The notes under the pieces: model-generated
Seen by the model: the letters and a program-made list of their open reading frames with translations, nothing else
What the model was told of the DNA's origin: nothing
Databases searched by the model: none
Shown: positions 8,427 through 16,781 of the stretch, in pieces
Layout of the letters: every line of letters starts with the position of its first letter
Position numbering within the stretch: position 1 is the first letter of the stretch
Assembly (NCBI GenBank): GCA_965206145.1
Contig: CBDBIK010000006.1
Location: 62,001 to 126,000, forward strand
Direction: 5' to 3'
DNA: 64,000 bases
Source: CBDBIK01 sp965206145
GTDB lineage: Bacteria; Pseudomonadota; Alphaproteobacteria; TMED109
Made by a program: the position numbers and the translations under genes

Positions 8427-9380
8427 CTAACGATCTCCGCCACTATTGGCGAGGAACTGCTCCGCCTCAAGTGCCGCCATGCAGCCCTGCCCGGCGGCGG
8501 TGACCGCCTGACGGTAGATCCGGTCCTGTACGTCTCCTGCGGCGAACACTCCCGGCACGCTGGTCATCGTGCTTCCCGGAGCTGCATGGATGTAGCCCTC
8601 GTCGTCCATGTCGAGGAGGCTCCGGAAAATCTCCGTATTGGGGGTGTGGCCGATGGCGACAAAAAGTCCCTCGATAGGCAAGGTCCGCACATCTCCGCCG
8701 TTGGTCGATTCAAGGCGGACTCCGCCGACGGTGGCACCGTCGCTGTCACCGAGGATCTCGGTCACCACATGGTCCCAGAGCACTTCGATCCTCTCGTTCT
8801 CAAACAATCGTTTCTGGAGGATGCGTTCGGCGCGAAGTTCGTTGCGACGATGGACGAGGGTTACGCGGGAGGCGAACTTGGTGAGGAACAATGCCTCCTC
8901 GACAGCCGTGTTTCCTCCTCCGATCACGGCGACTTCCTTGTCACGGAAGAAAAACCCGTCGCAGGTCGCGCATGCTGAAACACCGTGGCCTCGAAATCGT
9001 TCCTCGGAGGGAAGTCCGAGCCACCGGGCAGATGCCCCTGTGGCGATGATGACGGTTTCGGCCCGGTACTCCGTGCCGTTGTTGCCGGTGCACACGAAGG
9101 GGCGCTTATCGAGCCGTACGTCGGAGATGATGTCGTCTTCAATGCGCGCCCCGATGGCACGCACCTGTTCCTCCATCTGCTCCATCAGCCAAGGACCTTG
9201 TACGACTTGGGGGAATCCCGGGTAGTTCTCGACGTCGGTCGTGATGGTGAGTTGGCCGCCGGGCTGCAGGCCCCGGACGACGAGCGGGTCGCGGGCGGCG
9301 CGGGCGGCGTAAATCGCAGCAGTCCATCCAGCCGGCCCAGATCCGATGACGAGAACCGGGGTTTCGTGCGAGTCCGTCAC
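8427..9380 (-). CDS. trxB: Thioredoxin-disulfide reductase
   Basis: 317 residues, normal family length. FAD-dependent NADPH oxidoreductase that reduces thioredoxin. The FAD-binding Rossmann motif GSGPAGWTAAIYAARA is at about residues 13-28, the redox-active ACATCDGFFF at about 140, and the NADPH-binding GGGNTAVEEALFL at about 157. The C-terminal GVFAAGDVQDRIYRQ is the second FAD motif. Encoded between the LysR gene and greA, with a 6-base gap to greA. Confidence 0.96.
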   Translation of the reverse strand: MTDSHETPVLVIGSGPAGWTAAIYAARAARDPLVVRGLQPGGQLTITTDVENYPGFPQVVQGPWLMEQMEEQVRAIGARIEDDIISDVRLDKRPFVCTGNNGTEYRAETVIIATGASARWLGLPSEERFRGHGVSACATCDGFFFRDKEVAVIGGGNTAVEEALFLTKFASRVTLVHRRNELRAERILQKRLFENERIEVLWDHVVTEILGDSDGATVGGVRLESTNGGDVRTLPIEGLFVAIGHTPNTEIFRSLLDMDDEGYIHAAPGSTMTSVPGVFAAGDVQDRIYRQAVTAAGQGCMAALEAEQFLANSGGDR

Positions 9381-9386
9381 TTGTCC

Positions 9387-9860
9387 CTAGCGATAGGTGA
9401 TGTCGGTGATCGTATAGGCCCTGCCCCCATTGGGCGTTGCAACCTCGACTTTGTCGCCCTTGCTCTGACCGAGCAGGGCCTTGGCGACCGGAGCTTCGAG
9501 AGAGATCTGCCCCTTGTCCACGTCCGCCTCGTCAACGCCGACGATCTGGTAGGTGATCTCCTTTCCGCTGGCCTCGTCGCGGATGGTGACTTTCGCTCCG
9601 AACTTTACGTTGTCGCCCGACAGGGTTTCAGGCCGGATCACCTCGGCGTGGTGGATTTTCTCATCGATCTCGGCGATGCGGTGCTCAAGAAGGCGCTGGC
9701 TTTCCTTGGCCGCGTGGTACTCGGCGTTTTCGGAAAGATCACCGTGTGCGCGCGCTTCCTCAATGGCTTGGATCACCTTGGGACGTTCCTCGTTTTGCAG
9801 GCGTGCAATTTCACCCTTGAGGGCTCGGAATCCCTCTTCCGTCATCGGAAATTTCTGCAT
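9387..9860 (-). CDS. greA: Transcription elongation factor GreA
   Basis: 157 residues, usual length. Rescues backtracked RNA polymerase by stimulating transcript cleavage. The N-terminal coiled coil (EEGFRALKGEIARLQNEERP onwards) carries the acidic tip ARAHGDLSENAEYHAAKE, and the C-terminal globular domain includes SLEAPVAKALLGQSKGD. Lies 30 bases downstream of carB on the same strand, the arrangement seen in many alphaproteobacteria. RBS GGAGACC before the ATG. Confidence 0.97.
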   Translation of the reverse strand: MQKFPMTEEGFRALKGEIARLQNEERPKVIQAIEEARAHGDLSENAEYHAAKESQRLLEHRIAEIDEKIHHAEVIRPETLSGDNVKFGAKVTIRDEASGKEITYQIVGVDEADVDKGQISLEAPVAKALLGQSKGDKVEVATPNGGRAYTITDITYR

Positions 9861-9890
9861 ACCGGTCTCCCGGACGGAGCGAAACGAATC

Positions 9891-12800
9891 CTACATTAGG
9901 TACGACTGGAGAGGCGAAACTTCAAGACGCCCCTTTCGCAAGGCCGCTATGCCTTCGATCACGGCCTGGCTGGCGGCCAGCGTAGTGTAATAGGGGATTC
10001 CTGCCATCAACGCTTCGCGTCGGAGCGAGTAGCTATCGACGATCGATTGCTCCTCCTTGTCGGTGTTAAAGATGAGGTCGACGGCACCGTTGCGGATCGC
10101 ATCGACCAGGTGAGGTGCACCCTCCGACACCTTGTTGATGCGCTGGACCACGAGTCCCTCCTCCTCAAGCACGTCGGCGGTGCCACGGGTTGCCAGTAGC
10201 CGAAAGCCATTGCCAGAGAGTTCCCGGCAGAGCGGCACGAATTCCGCCTTGTCGTTGTCGCCTACCGAGACGAACAGCGTCCCGTCGACCGGAAGGGGGA
10301 CACCCGCCCCGAGTTGGGCCTTCGCAAACGAGGTTCCGAAGTTCCGGTCGATACCCATTACTTCGCCGGTTGAGCGCATCTCGGGCCCGAGCAAGGTGTC
10401 GACGCCGGGAAAACGCCGGAATGGCAGCACTGCTTCCTTGACGGCCACGTGCGAGTGCCGCCACGAACGCAAATCGAAGGTGGAGAGTTGTCGACCTGCG
10501 CCCATGATCAAGGCGGCGATGCGAGCGATTGGATTGCCAGTTGCTTTCGCAATGAACGGCACGGTGCGGCTTGCGCGCGGATTGACTTCGAGGACGAAGA
10601 TCTCCGCCTTTCCGTTTTCGTGGGTGACGGCGAACTGCACATTCATCAGACCCACAACTCCAAGGGCAAGACCGAGAGTGCGCGTTTTCTCCTCGATGGC
10701 TTCGACGATCTGGGGCGACAGTGAGCGGGGTGGAATCGAACAGGCTGAATCCCCGGAGTGGATTCCTGCTTCCTCAATATGCTCCATCACTCCTGCCACC
10801 TCGACCTGCTTCCCGTCGGACAGCGCGTCCACGTCGACCTCGATCGCCGAGGGGAGGAATGCATCGATTAGAATCGGGTCCTTGTTGCCGTGTCTGACAA
10901 GGGCATGGGCGACGTACTCGATGAGGGAACGCTCATCGCTAACGATTCTCATGGCACTTCCACCGAGTACGTAAGAGGGACGCACCACCACTGGATAGCC
11001 GATGCACTCGGCGATGTGTTTGGCCTCCTCGGGCGTGCGACAGGTGCCGTTCTCTGGCTGGCGGATCGAAAGGTCCGCAAGGAGACTCTGGAAGCGTTCA
11101 CGGTCCTCGGCGAGATCAATGGCATCGGGAGGCGTACCGACGACGGCGATGTCGGCAGCGGCGAGAGCCTGCGCGATTCGCAAAGGTGTCTGCCCGCCGA
11201 ACTGGACGATGCACCCGACGAGTTCTCCTCGGGCGCGCTCGGCTTTGACGACCTCGATTACGTCCTCGGCGGAAAGAGGTTCAAAATAGAGTCGGTCGGA
11301 GGTGTCGTAGTCGGTGGATACGGTCTCGGGATTGCAATTGATCATGATGGTCTCGATGCCTGCCTCGGACAGGGCCTGGGCCGCATGGACGCAGCAATAG
11401 TCGAACTCGATTCCCTGCCCGATCCGGTTCGGGCCACCGCCCAGCACCACAACCTTGCGCCCCTCGCTGGGATGAACCTCGGAGGCATTGATGGAATCTG
11501 AGCGCTCGTAGCTCGAATAGAAGTAAGGAGTGGGGGAGGGGAACTCGCCCGCACATGTATCGACACGCCGGAACGTCGGGCGCACCCCTAAGGCGCACCG
11601 CAACTCGCCGATTTCGCGCTCGTCCTTTCTTGCGATATTCGCGATTCGCGAATCCGAAAAGCCCAGCGATTTGAGGGCCCGCATGCCCTCGGCATCCGCA
11701 GGGATTCCGTTCTCGTGGATTCCATTCTCGGCATCGACGATGCCCTTGATGCGGGCGAGGAACCAGGGATCGATGCGCGTAACCTCGTGCACCTCGGCGA
11801 TCGGGGACCCCTCGCGGAATGCTTGAGCCACGACGCGGATGCGGTCGGGGGCAGGGCGGGCGAGGGCGGTGCGGAAGGCTTTGCCCTCGTCCTTGCCCTG
11901 GCGCGGTGAGGTTTCGATCTCATCAAGGCCCGAGAGTCCGTTCTCCAGCGAGCGCATCGCCTTTTGCAGGGACTCCTCGAAGCTCCGACCGATCGCCATC
12001 GCCTCGCCGATCGATTTCATGGAGGTGGTGAGAGAATCGTCCGCGCCTGGGAACTTGGCGAAATCGAAGCGCGGGATTTTTGTAACGACATAGTCGATCG
12101 AGGGCTCGAAAGAGGCAGGCGTGTTGCCGGTGATGTCGTTGGTGATCTCATCGAGCGAGAAACCGACGGCAAGGCGCGCGGCAACCTTGGCGATCGGGAA
12201 TCCCGTCGCTTTGGAAGCGAGTGCCGAGGAGCGGGAAACGCGCGGATTCATTTCGATCACGACGATTCGCCCGTCCTCGGGATTGACGGCGAATTGCACG
12301 TTGGAGCCCCCGGTCTCGACTCCGATGGCGCGGAGTACGGCGATCGAAGCGTCGCGCATCGTTTGGTATTCCTTGTCGGTGAGAGTGAGAGCGGGTGCAA
12401 CCGTGATGCTGTCGCCGGTGTGTACACCCATCGGATCCACGTTTTCGATCGAGCAGACGATGATCGCGTTGTCTGCGCGGTCACGGACCACCTCCATTTC
12501 GAATTCCTTCCAACCGAGGACCGATTCCTCGACTAGCACCCGCCCCACGGGCGAAAGACCAAGTCCGTCGGAGACGATGGAATCGAACTCCTCGGCATCG
12601 TGGGCGATGCCGCCACCGGCCCCGCCAAGTGTGAAACTTGGGCGGATGATCGCGGGCAGGCCCACCTCATCAAGCACGGCGTGAGCTTCCTCGAGAGAGG
12701 AGACGGACCCGCTTCGTGGTGTTGCCAGGCCGATCGATTCCATGGTGGCGCGGAATCCTTCGCGGTCTTCAGCGCGCCGGATCGCATCGAGGGACGCACC

Positions 12801-13148
12801 GATCAACTCGACGTCAAAGCGCTCGAGAGTGCCGTTCTCGGAGAGGGCCATCGCAATGTTGAGGGCCGTCTGTCCTCCCACTGTCGGCAGCAGCGCATCG
12901 GGACGTTCGTTCTCGATGATCCGGGCGACAATGTCAGGAACGACGGGCTCGATGTAAGTCGCGTCGGCGAGCTCCGGGTCGGTCATGATCGTTGCCGGGT
13001 TTGAGTTGACGAGGATGACTCGGTAGCCGTCCTCGCGCAGAACTTTGCAGGCCTGCGATCCTGAATAGTCGAACTCGCAGGCCTGACCGATCACGATCGG
13101 CCCTGCCCCGACCACGAGAATCGAACGGATGTCATCGCGCCGCGGCAT
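9891..13148 (-). CDS. carB: Carbamoyl-phosphate synthase large subunit
   Basis: 1085 residues, full length. Makes carbamoyl phosphate from bicarbonate, ATP and ammonia channelled from CarA, feeding pyrimidine and arginine synthesis. Two homologous ATP-grasp halves are visible: the first with IRSILVVGAGPIVIGQACEF and LGGAGGGIAHDAEEF, the second starting at KVVVLGGGPNRIGQGIEFDY (about residue 558) with SYVLGGSAMRIVSDE. The C-terminal MGS-like allosteric domain includes FVSVGDNDKAEF and DLIFNTDKEEQSIVDSYSLR. Its ATG overlaps the carA stop (TGATG), so translation is coupled. Confidence 0.97.
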   Translation of the reverse strand: MPRRDDIRSILVVGAGPIVIGQACEFDYSGSQACKVLREDGYRVILVNSNPATIMTDPELADATYIEPVVPDIVARIIENERPDALLPTVGGQTALNIAMALSENGTLERFDVELIGASLDAIRRAEDREGFRATMESIGLATPRSGSVSSLEEAHAVLDEVGLPAIIRPSFTLGGAGGGIAHDAEEFDSIVSDGLGLSPVGRVLVEESVLGWKEFEMEVVRDRADNAIIVCSIENVDPMGVHTGDSITVAPALTLTDKEYQTMRDASIAVLRAIGVETGGSNVQFAVNPEDGRIVVIEMNPRVSRSSALASKATGFPIAKVAARLAVGFSLDEITNDITGNTPASFEPSIDYVVTKIPRFDFAKFPGADDSLTTSMKSIGEAMAIGRSFEESLQKAMRSLENGLSGLDEIETSPRQGKDEGKAFRTALARPAPDRIRVVAQAFREGSPIAEVHEVTRIDPWFLARIKGIVDAENGIHENGIPADAEGMRALKSLGFSDSRIANIARKDEREIGELRCALGVRPTFRRVDTCAGEFPSPTPYFYSSYERSDSINASEVHPSEGRKVVVLGGGPNRIGQGIEFDYCCVHAAQALSEAGIETIMINCNPETVSTDYDTSDRLYFEPLSAEDVIEVVKAERARGELVGCIVQFGGQTPLRIAQALAAADIAVVGTPPDAIDLAEDRERFQSLLADLSIRQPENGTCRTPEEAKHIAECIGYPVVVRPSYVLGGSAMRIVSDERSLIEYVAHALVRHGNKDPILIDAFLPSAIEVDVDALSDGKQVEVAGVMEHIEEAGIHSGDSACSIPPRSLSPQIVEAIEEKTRTLGLALGVVGLMNVQFAVTHENGKAEIFVLEVNPRASRTVPFIAKATGNPIARIAALIMGAGRQLSTFDLRSWRHSHVAVKEAVLPFRRFPGVDTLLGPEMRSTGEVMGIDRNFGTSFAKAQLGAGVPLPVDGTLFVSVGDNDKAEFVPLCRELSGNGFRLLATRGTADVLEEEGLVVQRINKVSEGAPHLVDAIRNGAVDLIFNTDKEEQSIVDSYSLRREALMAGIPYYTTLAASQAVIEGIAALRKGRLEVSPLQSYLM

Positions 13149-14311
13149 CAGGTGTCTGCCTCGCCACCGGCGACGGCGACACGGAAGCGATCGAAGAGGT
13201 AGGCAGAATCGCGCGGGCCAGGTGATGCCTCGGGGTGGTACTGGACTCCGAACACAGGTCGCTCACGGAGTTGCAGCCCCTCGATGCTTCCGTCGAAAAG
13301 GGAGGAATGGGTCTCCTCGACTTCCGGGGGAAGTGTCTCGCGTTTGACGATGAAGCCGTGGTTTTGGCTCGTGATCTCGACCTTTCCGGTGGCACGTTCA
13401 AGTACCGGCTGGTTCGCTCCCCGGTGGCCGTGGTGCATTTTTTCGGTTGTGGCTCCAAGTGCGAGGGCAAGTAGCTGGTGGCCAAGGCAGATGCCAAACA
13501 CGGGCAACCCCTCATCGACGATCCTGCGGATGGTCGGGGCCGCGTGACGCGCTGTCGCCGCCGGATCGCCTGGCCCGTTTGAGAGGAACACGCCCGCGGG
13601 CTTTCGCGCGAGGATCGCTTCGGCGGATTCTCCTGCCGGCACCACCGTTGGTGCAAATCCCCTCTCGACGAGAAGTCGGAGGATGTTGCGTTTGATGCCG
13701 TAGTCGACGGCGACAATGGGAATCCCACCTCTCAGGATTGACCCTGGCTGCAAGCCTTCTTGCCACCTATAAGGAGCTTTGCACGTGATTTCGGTAGCGA
13801 GGTCCGCTCCTTCGATCCCGCCCCAAGCACGAGCTTTGTCGGCGAGCGCTTCCACGTCGAACGCACCCGAAGGGTCGTGCGCGATCACACCCGCTAGTGC
13901 GCCATCGTCACGGATTCGGAAAGTGAGAAAGCGGGTGTCGATGCCGGATACGGTGACAAGGCCCTGGGCGGCGAGCCACGAATCGAGAGATCTCTCGCTC
14001 CGCCAGTTCGAGGGCTCGGTGAGCTCGGCGCGGAAAACCGCTCCGCGGGCGACGGTAGCGCTGGCCTCCATGTCATCAGCGTTGCAGCCGACGATTCCGA
14101 TATGGGGGAAAGTGAAGGCGATGATTTGAGAGGCGTAGGAAGGGTCTGTCAGAACTTCCTGGTACCCAGACATTGAGGTGTTGAAACACACCTCGCCCGT
14201 CGCCATTCCGACGGCACCACACCCAATCCCGAGGAACGAAGTACCGTCCTCAAGCACCAGAATCCCCGTGCTCGCGCGTGCTTTGTCGGCGAGCGTGGGG
14301 GACTGGCTCAT
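13148..14311 (-). CDS. carA: Carbamoyl-phosphate synthase small (glutaminase) subunit
   Basis: 387 residues, full length. Glutaminase subunit that supplies ammonia to CarB. The N-terminal CPSase small-chain domain starts GILVLEDGTSFLGIGCGA; the class I glutamine amidotransferase domain contains FLSNGPGDPAA, the nucleophile motif LPVFGICLGHQLLALALG (Cys at about residue 272) and the catalytic histidine in VFGVQYHPEASPGP. First gene of the carA-carB-greA run and divergent from yqeY, with a 180-base shared upstream region. Confidence 0.97.
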   Translation of the reverse strand: MSQSPTLADKARASTGILVLEDGTSFLGIGCGAVGMATGEVCFNTSMSGYQEVLTDPSYASQIIAFTFPHIGIVGCNADDMEASATVARGAVFRAELTEPSNWRSERSLDSWLAAQGLVTVSGIDTRFLTFRIRDDGALAGVIAHDPSGAFDVEALADKARAWGGIEGADLATEITCKAPYRWQEGLQPGSILRGGIPIVAVDYGIKRNILRLLVERGFAPTVVPAGESAEAILARKPAGVFLSNGPGDPAATARHAAPTIRRIVDEGLPVFGICLGHQLLALALGATTEKMHHGHRGANQPVLERATGKVEITSQNHGFIVKRETLPPEVEETHSSLFDGSIEGLQLRERPVFGVQYHPEASPGPRDSAYLFDRFRVAVAGGEADT

Positions 14312-14491
14312 GCAGATCCACGAAGTAAGGATGGTGGCCCTCGGCCGATCGCAACCTACGGTGAGCTTGCCCGAGGGTCAACCGTCCGAAATCAGAGTTG
14401 CGTTTATTTCAAGCTTGAGGGTGTATACTTACCCGCGTGGATGTCCACGAGGGTTCCGGGCACGTGCCCCTCTTGCTGACCCGCATACACG
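14312..14491. promoter_or_regulatory. Divergent promoter region carA / yqeY-dnaG-rpoD
   Basis: This 180-base spacer must hold the start signals for two opposite operons. A good -10-like TATACT is seen at 14424-14429 on the plus strand, but the nearest TTG-type -35 (TTGCGT at 14398) is 20 bases away, longer than usual, so the assignment is tentative. No attenuator hairpin upstream of carA was evident. Confidence 0.35.
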
Positions 14492-14935
14492 ATGCTGCAT
14501 AACCGGCTCCAAACCGACCTCAAGCAAGCCATCACAGATGGCGATGCGCACCGCGTTGCGACGCTGCGATTGATCCTCGCGGCGATCCGTGACGGCGAGG
14601 TGGCGCGCGGCAATCCGGCTGACGACAAGGAAATCCTAGACATTCTCACCCGCATGTATGGCCAGTGTGCGGAATCGATTGCCTCCTCCGAGCGCAAAGG
14701 CGAGCAGGATCTCGGGAAACGTGAGCGTCGCGAGCAGGGAATCATCGAGAAATATCTCCCCACGCCGATGGAGGAGAGCGAAATGATCCAAGCCGTTGAG
14801 GATGCGATCAAGGCAACAGGTGCCCATTCCATTCGCGACATTGCCAAGACCGTGGAACACTTGCGCAAGATTTGTGCAGGGCCACACGACCTGGCCCGCG
14901 CGAGCCGAGAAGTCCGTCGCCGACTCGTATCTTGA
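14492..14935 (+). CDS. yqeY: GatB/YqeY domain protein
   Basis: 147 residues. Soluble all-helical YqeY family protein related to the tail domain of the GatB amidotransferase subunit; a role in tRNA-dependent amidation or tRNA binding is proposed for the family but not settled. Recognisable from LQTDLKQAITDGDAHRVATL at the start, MYGQCAESIASSERKGEQDL and KYLPTPMEESEM in the middle. First gene of the yqeY-dnaG-rpoD run, a synteny widespread in alphaproteobacteria and some Firmicutes. Confidence 0.92.
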   Translation: MLHNRLQTDLKQAITDGDAHRVATLRLILAAIRDGEVARGNPADDKEILDILTRMYGQCAESIASSERKGEQDLGKRERREQGIIEKYLPTPMEESEMIQAVEDAIKATGAHSIRDIAKTVEHLRKICAGPHDLARASREVRRRLVS

Positions 14936-14949
14936 GTGTTGCGTAGGTG

Positions 14950-16779
14950 ATGCAGTACTCACGCCGATTTCTTGATGAATTGCGCCTCAAGGCTCCGATC
15001 GTTGAAATCATTGGCCGCTCAGTTCTACTTAAACGACAGGGCGGGAGTGGAAGAAGCGTGGGGCTTTGTCCCTTTCACAATGAGAAAACTCCCTCATTTC
15101 ATGTCAACGAGACCGAGGGCTTCTATCACTGCTTTGGCTGCAAGGCCTCAGGCGATGCGATCAAGTTTCTTCAAGAGCACGAGAGGCTCTCTTTTCTTGA
15201 TGCAGTGAGACAGGTCGCCCGATTGGCCGGCATGTCGGTGCCGGAGGCTTCGCCCGTAGACCCACAACGCAAGGAAGAGTGGGACGCGGTTGGCTCCGCG
15301 CTTGCTCTTGCACAAACCCACTTCCGTGAGCAGTTCCGTGGACGTGCGGGTACGAGGGCTCGCAATTACCTGGCCTCTCGCGACGTGAGCGAAGAAACGG
15401 TAGAGGATTTCAGGCTTGGTTTTGCTCCTTCTAATGGTGGTGACCTGCTCAAAATCCTTGCCAGGGAAAAGGTTCCCCAGGCGGTGCAGGAGAAGGCAGG
15501 CCTAGTCTCTCGCAGTGACGATGGCCGGGCTTACTGTTTTTTCCGTGAGCGGCTGATGTTCCCGATTCGCGACCGGCGCGGGCGGGTTATCGCGTTCGGT
15601 GGCCGAGATCTCACAGGGAAGGCCCGCGCCAAGTATCTGAACTCGCGCGAAGGGCCATTGTTCCACAAAAGTCGGACGCTATTCAATCTCGATCAAGCGA
15701 TCAAGGCTGCGAGAAAAAAAGGTACTGGGGTGCGAATTGTCGAGGGTTACATGGATGTGATTGCGCTCGTCGAGGCCGGGTTTCCCACCGCGGTCGCCCC
15801 TCTAGGTACGGCCTTGACTCCGGACCAAATGCGCGAGGTTTGGCGTCTTGATGATGAGCCGGTGCTGTGCATGGACGGCGATGAAGCGGGAAAGAAAGCC
15901 GCAATGGCCTCGGTGGAAAAAGCTCTTCCAGTTCTCGAGCCTGGCAAGTCGTTGCGCTTCGCATTTCTGCCGACGGGAGAGGATCCCGATTCTCTCTACC
16001 GGGAGCAGGGCAGGAACGCACTCGAGAAAGTGTTTGAAAAGGCACGTCCACTCGCAGATCTTGCTTGGGAAGCGGAATTCAAACGCCAACCGGTTGATAC
16101 TCCAGAACGGCGTGCTCATTTTCAGATGCGTATCGAGAAACTCATTGGGGGTATCAACGATGGCCGAGTACGAGAATCCTACAGGACCTTCTTCGCGCAG
16201 AAGTTCACCGATGAAATCGGCGGACAGGCATTCCTAAGCCCCGAACAGGCTCGCCGTGGACCTCCAAGGAAAAGATTTCGGGATCCCGGCCGGGTTCTCG
16301 ACCAAGTCAGCGTTGGCCGTCACAAGGGAAGGGTCAACGGTACTGCGGAACGTCGGGAGCGATCTCTGCTCCAGAGTGTAATCAACGTGAAAGGGTTGAT
16401 TGATCATTGTATGGAAGCACTCGCACAGGTTCCGATCACCAGCAAGGTTCTTGACGAACTACGGAAAGAAATCCTAGATATGCATGCGCGGAACAGTCCC
16501 ATTGATCCTGAAAGCATGCGCCCGTGCTTGGAGAGGCTCGGCCTCTCCGAGGATCTGACGGCTCGGGCCGTCAATCCAGGAGGGTGGGGTGCGCGCAAAG
16601 TGAAAGAGATCTCTACGCGTGCCGACACTGCTCTCGATCGTGCGCTCAAGGGCTGGGAGGAGACTGTGAAAAAGCAACACGAATGGCACGAAGAGCACGT
16701 GCGTCGCACCTTGGGGAGGGTGTCTGTGCCTGCCGTCCCCGTCGGGGACCGGCCAGACAAACATGACGAGGTTTCGTAG
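14950..16779 (+). CDS. dnaG: DNA primase
   Basis: 609 residues. Synthesises RNA primers for replication. The N-terminal CHC2 zinc finger reads GLCPFHNEKTPSFHV ... YHCFGCKASGD (about residues 38-68); the catalytic core and TOPRIM fold carry VEGYMDVIALVEAGF (about 262-276) and MDGDEAGKKAA (about 307-317). The C-terminal DnaB-binding region is helical and divergent. A GTG three bases upstream (14947) is an equally possible start. Ends one base short of an overlapping GTG and two bases before the likely rpoD ATG, so rpoD is tightly coupled. Confidence 0.96.
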   Translation: MQYSRRFLDELRLKAPIVEIIGRSVLLKRQGGSGRSVGLCPFHNEKTPSFHVNETEGFYHCFGCKASGDAIKFLQEHERLSFLDAVRQVARLAGMSVPEASPVDPQRKEEWDAVGSALALAQTHFREQFRGRAGTRARNYLASRDVSEETVEDFRLGFAPSNGGDLLKILAREKVPQAVQEKAGLVSRSDDGRAYCFFRERLMFPIRDRRGRVIAFGGRDLTGKARAKYLNSREGPLFHKSRTLFNLDQAIKAARKKGTGVRIVEGYMDVIALVEAGFPTAVAPLGTALTPDQMREVWRLDDEPVLCMDGDEAGKKAAMASVEKALPVLEPGKSLRFAFLPTGEDPDSLYREQGRNALEKVFEKARPLADLAWEAEFKRQPVDTPERRAHFQMRIEKLIGGINDGRVRESYRTFFAQKFTDEIGGQAFLSPEQARRGPPRKRFRDPGRVLDQVSVGRHKGRVNGTAERRERSLLQSVINVKGLIDHCMEALAQVPITSKVLDELRKEILDMHARNSPIDPESMRPCLERLGLSEDLTARAVNPGGWGARKVKEISTRADTALDRALKGWEETVKKQHEWHEEHVRRTLGRVSVPAVPVGDRPDKHDEVS

Positions 16780-16781
16780 TG